The position numbers and the translations under genes are program-made. From positions 1 through 6,490 of the forward strand of contig CAISYK010001010.1 in NCBI GenBank assembly GCA_903889605.1: DNA of 6,490 bases. The letters run 5' to 3'. Within the stretch, counting starts at the first letter, position 1, and every line of letters begins with the position of its first letter. The notes beneath the pieces are model-generated. The model had not been told where the DNA came from. It searched no databases and worked only from the letters and a program-made list of their open reading frames with translations. This DNA comes from an uncultured Bacteroidota bacterium. GTDB taxonomy: Bacteria > Bacteroidota > Bacteroidia > 2-12-FULL-35-15. Shown piece after piece: positions 4,145-6,490 of this stretch.

Positions 4145-6490
4145 ATGAAAAAAGTAATCTTCATTATTCTCCTACAGTCTTTTTCTTTTTTAATTAAGGG
4201 CCAGCAAATATCTGATGTTAAAGTGAATGAATTTTTTGATTTCGTTTCATTGGATAAAGTGTTTAATACATTAAAAGTAAAATATAATCTTAAAATAAAT
4301 TACGATTCTGTTTACTGCAATTCTATAAAAGGATATACTCATACATTTTCGGAGGCGGAGGCTGATGTGCTTTTAATGAATGTCTGCAGGCATAATAATT
4401 TGACTTACTCAATTGATCAAAATGGTGTTATAACCATTCAAAGGAATCTGGCTGCAGATGGCGAAACCGCTGAAGAACAAATTGAAAAAAGTGTACGCAT
4501 TACAAATTTTAAATACAATGGCACTCCTGCCAATTATAATTTTACACTTTCCGGAATATTAAAAGATCGAAATTCAGGAGAGGGGCTGCCTTTCGCCGCC
4601 ATCTATGTAAAAGGGACTGCGAATGGTGTTACATCCAATGCGGATGGCTATTTTACAATACTTAAAGTCCCTGCTGATACATCTACACTTGCCATATCCT
4701 ACATTGGGTATGACAAAACTGAATTTTATCTTTCCCCGCAGCTATCTAAAACCAATTTAGTTATTGAGATCAGTGCCACCCAACATACATTGAAAGAAGT
4801 TGTTGTTGCCGCAGATCGTTATGAGCTGATGAATGCCGTCAGTAAAACAGAAGTTAGTACTCTAAAAATGTCACCTCAAAAATTGGCTGCCCTGCCTAAT
4901 TTAGGTGAAAAAGATATTATGCGTTCTTTTCAATTAATGCCTGGAGTTTCGGGAAGCAACGAATCTTCTTCGGGCCTATATGTTAGAGGCGGAACACCAG
5001 ATCAGAATCTTATTTTGTTTGATGGTTTCACCGTTTATCACGTAGATCACCTATATGGTTTTTTCAGTACATTTAATTCTAATGCAATTAAGGATGTACA
5101 GCTTTATAAAGGGGGATTTGAATCTCGTTTTGGCGGACGTTTATCCAGTGTTGCTGAAATCACATCAAAGGATGGGAACCAGAAAAATTTTAATATTGGT
5201 GGTGATCTTAGTTTATTAAGTGTTAATGCATTTGCAGAGATTCCTATTGGAGATAAATTTTCATCTTCTTTTGCGGTTCGCAGGTCATACCAAGGCCCGG
5301 TTTACAATAAAATATTTCAAGAATTTAATAAAAAGACCCAAAGGGGAAGCGGTGGTGGATTTAGCGGAGGCAGCGGAGGAAGACGCGGTGGTAACAGCAG
5401 TGCAGCGCAAGCATCTTCTTCTTTTTACGATTTTAATGCTAAGCTCACCTATAAACCAACCAGTAAAGATATTATTTCGCTTAGTTTTTTTAGCGGAAAG
5501 GATAATCTTGATAATTCATTTATAAGACCTTCTTTTAATGCCGGCGGACAATCAATCGCTGCAAGTTTTAGTAATATTGACCTAACAAAATATGGTAATT
5601 TGGGCAGCAGTTTAAAATGGTCACGCAAGTGGAGTCAGCGTATTTATGGAAATACACTTATCAGCTATTCCAATTATTTCAGCAACAGAGATCTCACTAA
5701 TCAGGGAAGCTTTACAAATGCCGGCACTGGTGAAGTTAAAACATTCAAAACAGGAACTTTGGAAAACAATAATTTGAATGATTACAGTATAAAAACGGAT
5801 TACTTATGGGACCTATTTAAAAACAATCAGCTCGGATTTGGTGCATTTGCAACCTATTATGATATTGCTTATTCATACAGCCAGAATGATTCTACAACAA
5901 TTCTCCAAAGAAGAAACTATGGAATTTTATCAGGCGGATACCTGCAGGATAAAATTAAATTATTTAATAATTTTATACAGTTAACCCCCGGAGTAAGGTG
6001 GAGTTATTTTGATGTTACCAATAAGCCATATACCGAACCGCGCTTTTCTGCAATTATTAATTTAACCAACAATCTTAGTTTGAAAGGATCAACTGGTAGA
6101 TTTTATCAGTTTGCCAACAGAGTAACCCGGGAAGATATTCTTGCAGGTGCTCGTGATTTTTGGATATTGTCAGATAATAACAATGTCCCCGTAAGTTCTG
6201 CTGTACATTATATTGCCGGAGTTTCTTATGATAAAGGAAATTATCTTTTCAGCGTGGAAGGATATTATAAAATACTTTCAAACATTTCAGATTACTCCCT
6301 TCGTTTTAACAGAACAGCCCAAACAATTTCAGCGGATGAAAATTTTTATACAGGAAATGGTATAGCCAAAGGAGTTGAATTTTTACTGCAGCGAAAATCG
6401 GGAAACCTTTCAGGATGGGTAAGTTATACACTTGGACAGGTGCATAATCATTTTGCAGTATATTCCGATAAAGATTTTCCCGCCAGTCAA
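4145..6490 (+). CDS. TonB-dependent outer-membrane receptor with STN and CarboxypepD_reg-like domains (3' truncated by window edge)
   Basis: This gene stays open in one frame from ATG 4145 to the last base (782 codons, no stop), so the C-terminus lies outside the window. It encodes a TonB-driven importer of the outer membrane. A signal peptide (1-20, MKKVIFIILL...IKGQ) precedes an STN-like domain (about 30-99, FDFVSLDKVFNTLKVKYNLKI ... ITIQ). A linker leads to a CarboxypepD_reg-like domain (133-210, LSGILKDRNSGEGLPFAAIYV ... TLAISYIGYD). The segment TLKEVVVAA (215-223) is a TonB-box-like position. The plug follows (about 228-345), with IMRSFQLMPGVSG, GLYVRGGTPDQN, LILFDGFTVYH and VQLYKGGFESRFGGRLSSV. 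The barrel starts at about 346. A Gly/Ser/Arg-rich insert at 400-418 probably forms an early loop. This receptor type is often followed by a DUF4249 lipoprotein gene, which is family knowledge and would lie beyond the window. The substrate cannot be assigned. A terminator upstream and a palindrome at 4106-4120 point to separate regulation. Confidence 0.93.
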   Translation, partial: MKKVIFIILLQSFSFLIKGQQISDVKVNEFFDFVSLDKVFNTLKVKYNLKINYDSVYCNSIKGYTHTFSEAEADVLLMNVCRHNNLTYSIDQNGVITIQRNLAADGETAEEQIEKSVRITNFKYNGTPANYNFTLSGILKDRNSGEGLPFAAIYVKGTANGVTSNADGYFTILKVPADTSTLAISYIGYDKTEFYLSPQLSKTNLVIEISATQHTLKEVVVAADRYELMNAVSKTEVSTLKMSPQKLAALPNLGEKDIMRSFQLMPGVSGSNESSSGLYVRGGTPDQNLILFDGFTVYHVDHLYGFFSTFNSNAIKDVQLYKGGFESRFGGRLSSVAEITSKDGNQKNFNIGGDLSLLSVNAFAEIPIGDKFSSSFAVRRSYQGPVYNKIFQEFNKKTQRGSGGGFSGGSGGRRGGNSSAAQASSSFYDFNAKLTYKPTSKDIISLSFFSGKDNLDNSFIRPSFNAGGQSIAASFSNIDLTKYGNLGSSLKWSRKWSQRIYGNTLISYSNYFSNRDLTNQGSFTNAGTGEVKTFKTGTLENNNLNDYSIKTDYLWDLFKNNQLGFGAFATYYDIAYSYSQNDSTTILQRRNYGILSGGYLQDKIKLFNNFIQLTPGVRWSYFDVTNKPYTEPRFSAIINLTNNLSLKGSTGRFYQFANRVTREDILAGARDFWILSDNNNVPVSSAVHYIAGVSYDKGNYLFSVEGYYKILSNISDYSLRFNRTAQTISADENFYTGNGIAKGVEFLLQRKSGNLSGWVSYTLGQVHNHFAVYSDKDFPASQ

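Noticed and set aside
5220..5525. 101-codon plus-strand open frame
   Set aside because: It is an out-of-frame shadow inside the receptor gene, whose own frame gives continuous barrel sequence here.
1..6490. tRNA, rRNA, CRISPR, insertion sequence or attachment sites
   Set aside because: No repeat-spacer pattern, transposase-like protein, terminal inverted repeats or tRNA-like cloverleaf was noticed on either strand by reading; no scan was run.

Overview
The window looks like a piece of chromosome from a member of the Bacteroidota, most probably Flavobacterium or a close relative. The DNA is AT-rich and the intergenic gaps are very AT-rich. Shine-Dalgarno signals are weak or absent. The protein families fit that phylum: a BamA-like barrel ending in a Phe, a secreted 'DTIVK...' protein, a LytS-type kinase with a LytTR regulator, and a TonB-dependent receptor carrying both an STN and a CarboxypepD_reg-like N-terminus. 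All recognisable genes lie on the plus strand. No RNA gene, insertion sequence, CRISPR array or phage gene was seen.

Layout. (1) Positions 1-767 hold the 3' part of a BamA/TamA-family outer-membrane barrel gene. Its reading frame is broken at least once, near 208-212, and is unclear at the 5' edge. (2) Positions 892-1629 encode a secreted or membrane-anchored protein of unknown function, with a signal peptide, two glycine-rich hydrophobic segments and a basic linker between them. (3) Positions 1782-3529 encode a membrane histidine kinase of the LytS/YehU class and its LytTR response regulator, overlapping by four bases (ATGA). (4) Positions 3620-4033 encode a small Rieske [2Fe-2S] lipoprotein, followed by a strong intrinsic terminator at 4066-4099. 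(5) From 4145 to the window edge runs an open, uninterrupted TonB-dependent receptor gene (782 codons visible, 3' end missing).

How the parts may work together. The kinase and regulator form a standard pair. The exact 10-mer TATTAACGGA occurs in the gap upstream of the kinase gene and again just upstream of the Rieske gene. Its reverse complement contains TCCGTTAAT, which fits the published LytTR half-site consensus at every position. The simplest reading is that the regulator controls its own operon and the Rieske lipoprotein gene. The receptor is insulated by the terminator and has its own 15-bp palindrome in the short gap before its start, so it probably has separate control. No single gene is outside known families. 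The possible novelty is the combination of a LytTR circuit, an exported Rieske lipoprotein and an STN-bearing receptor with no sigma/anti-sigma gene in view. Substrate and signal cannot be read from the sequence.
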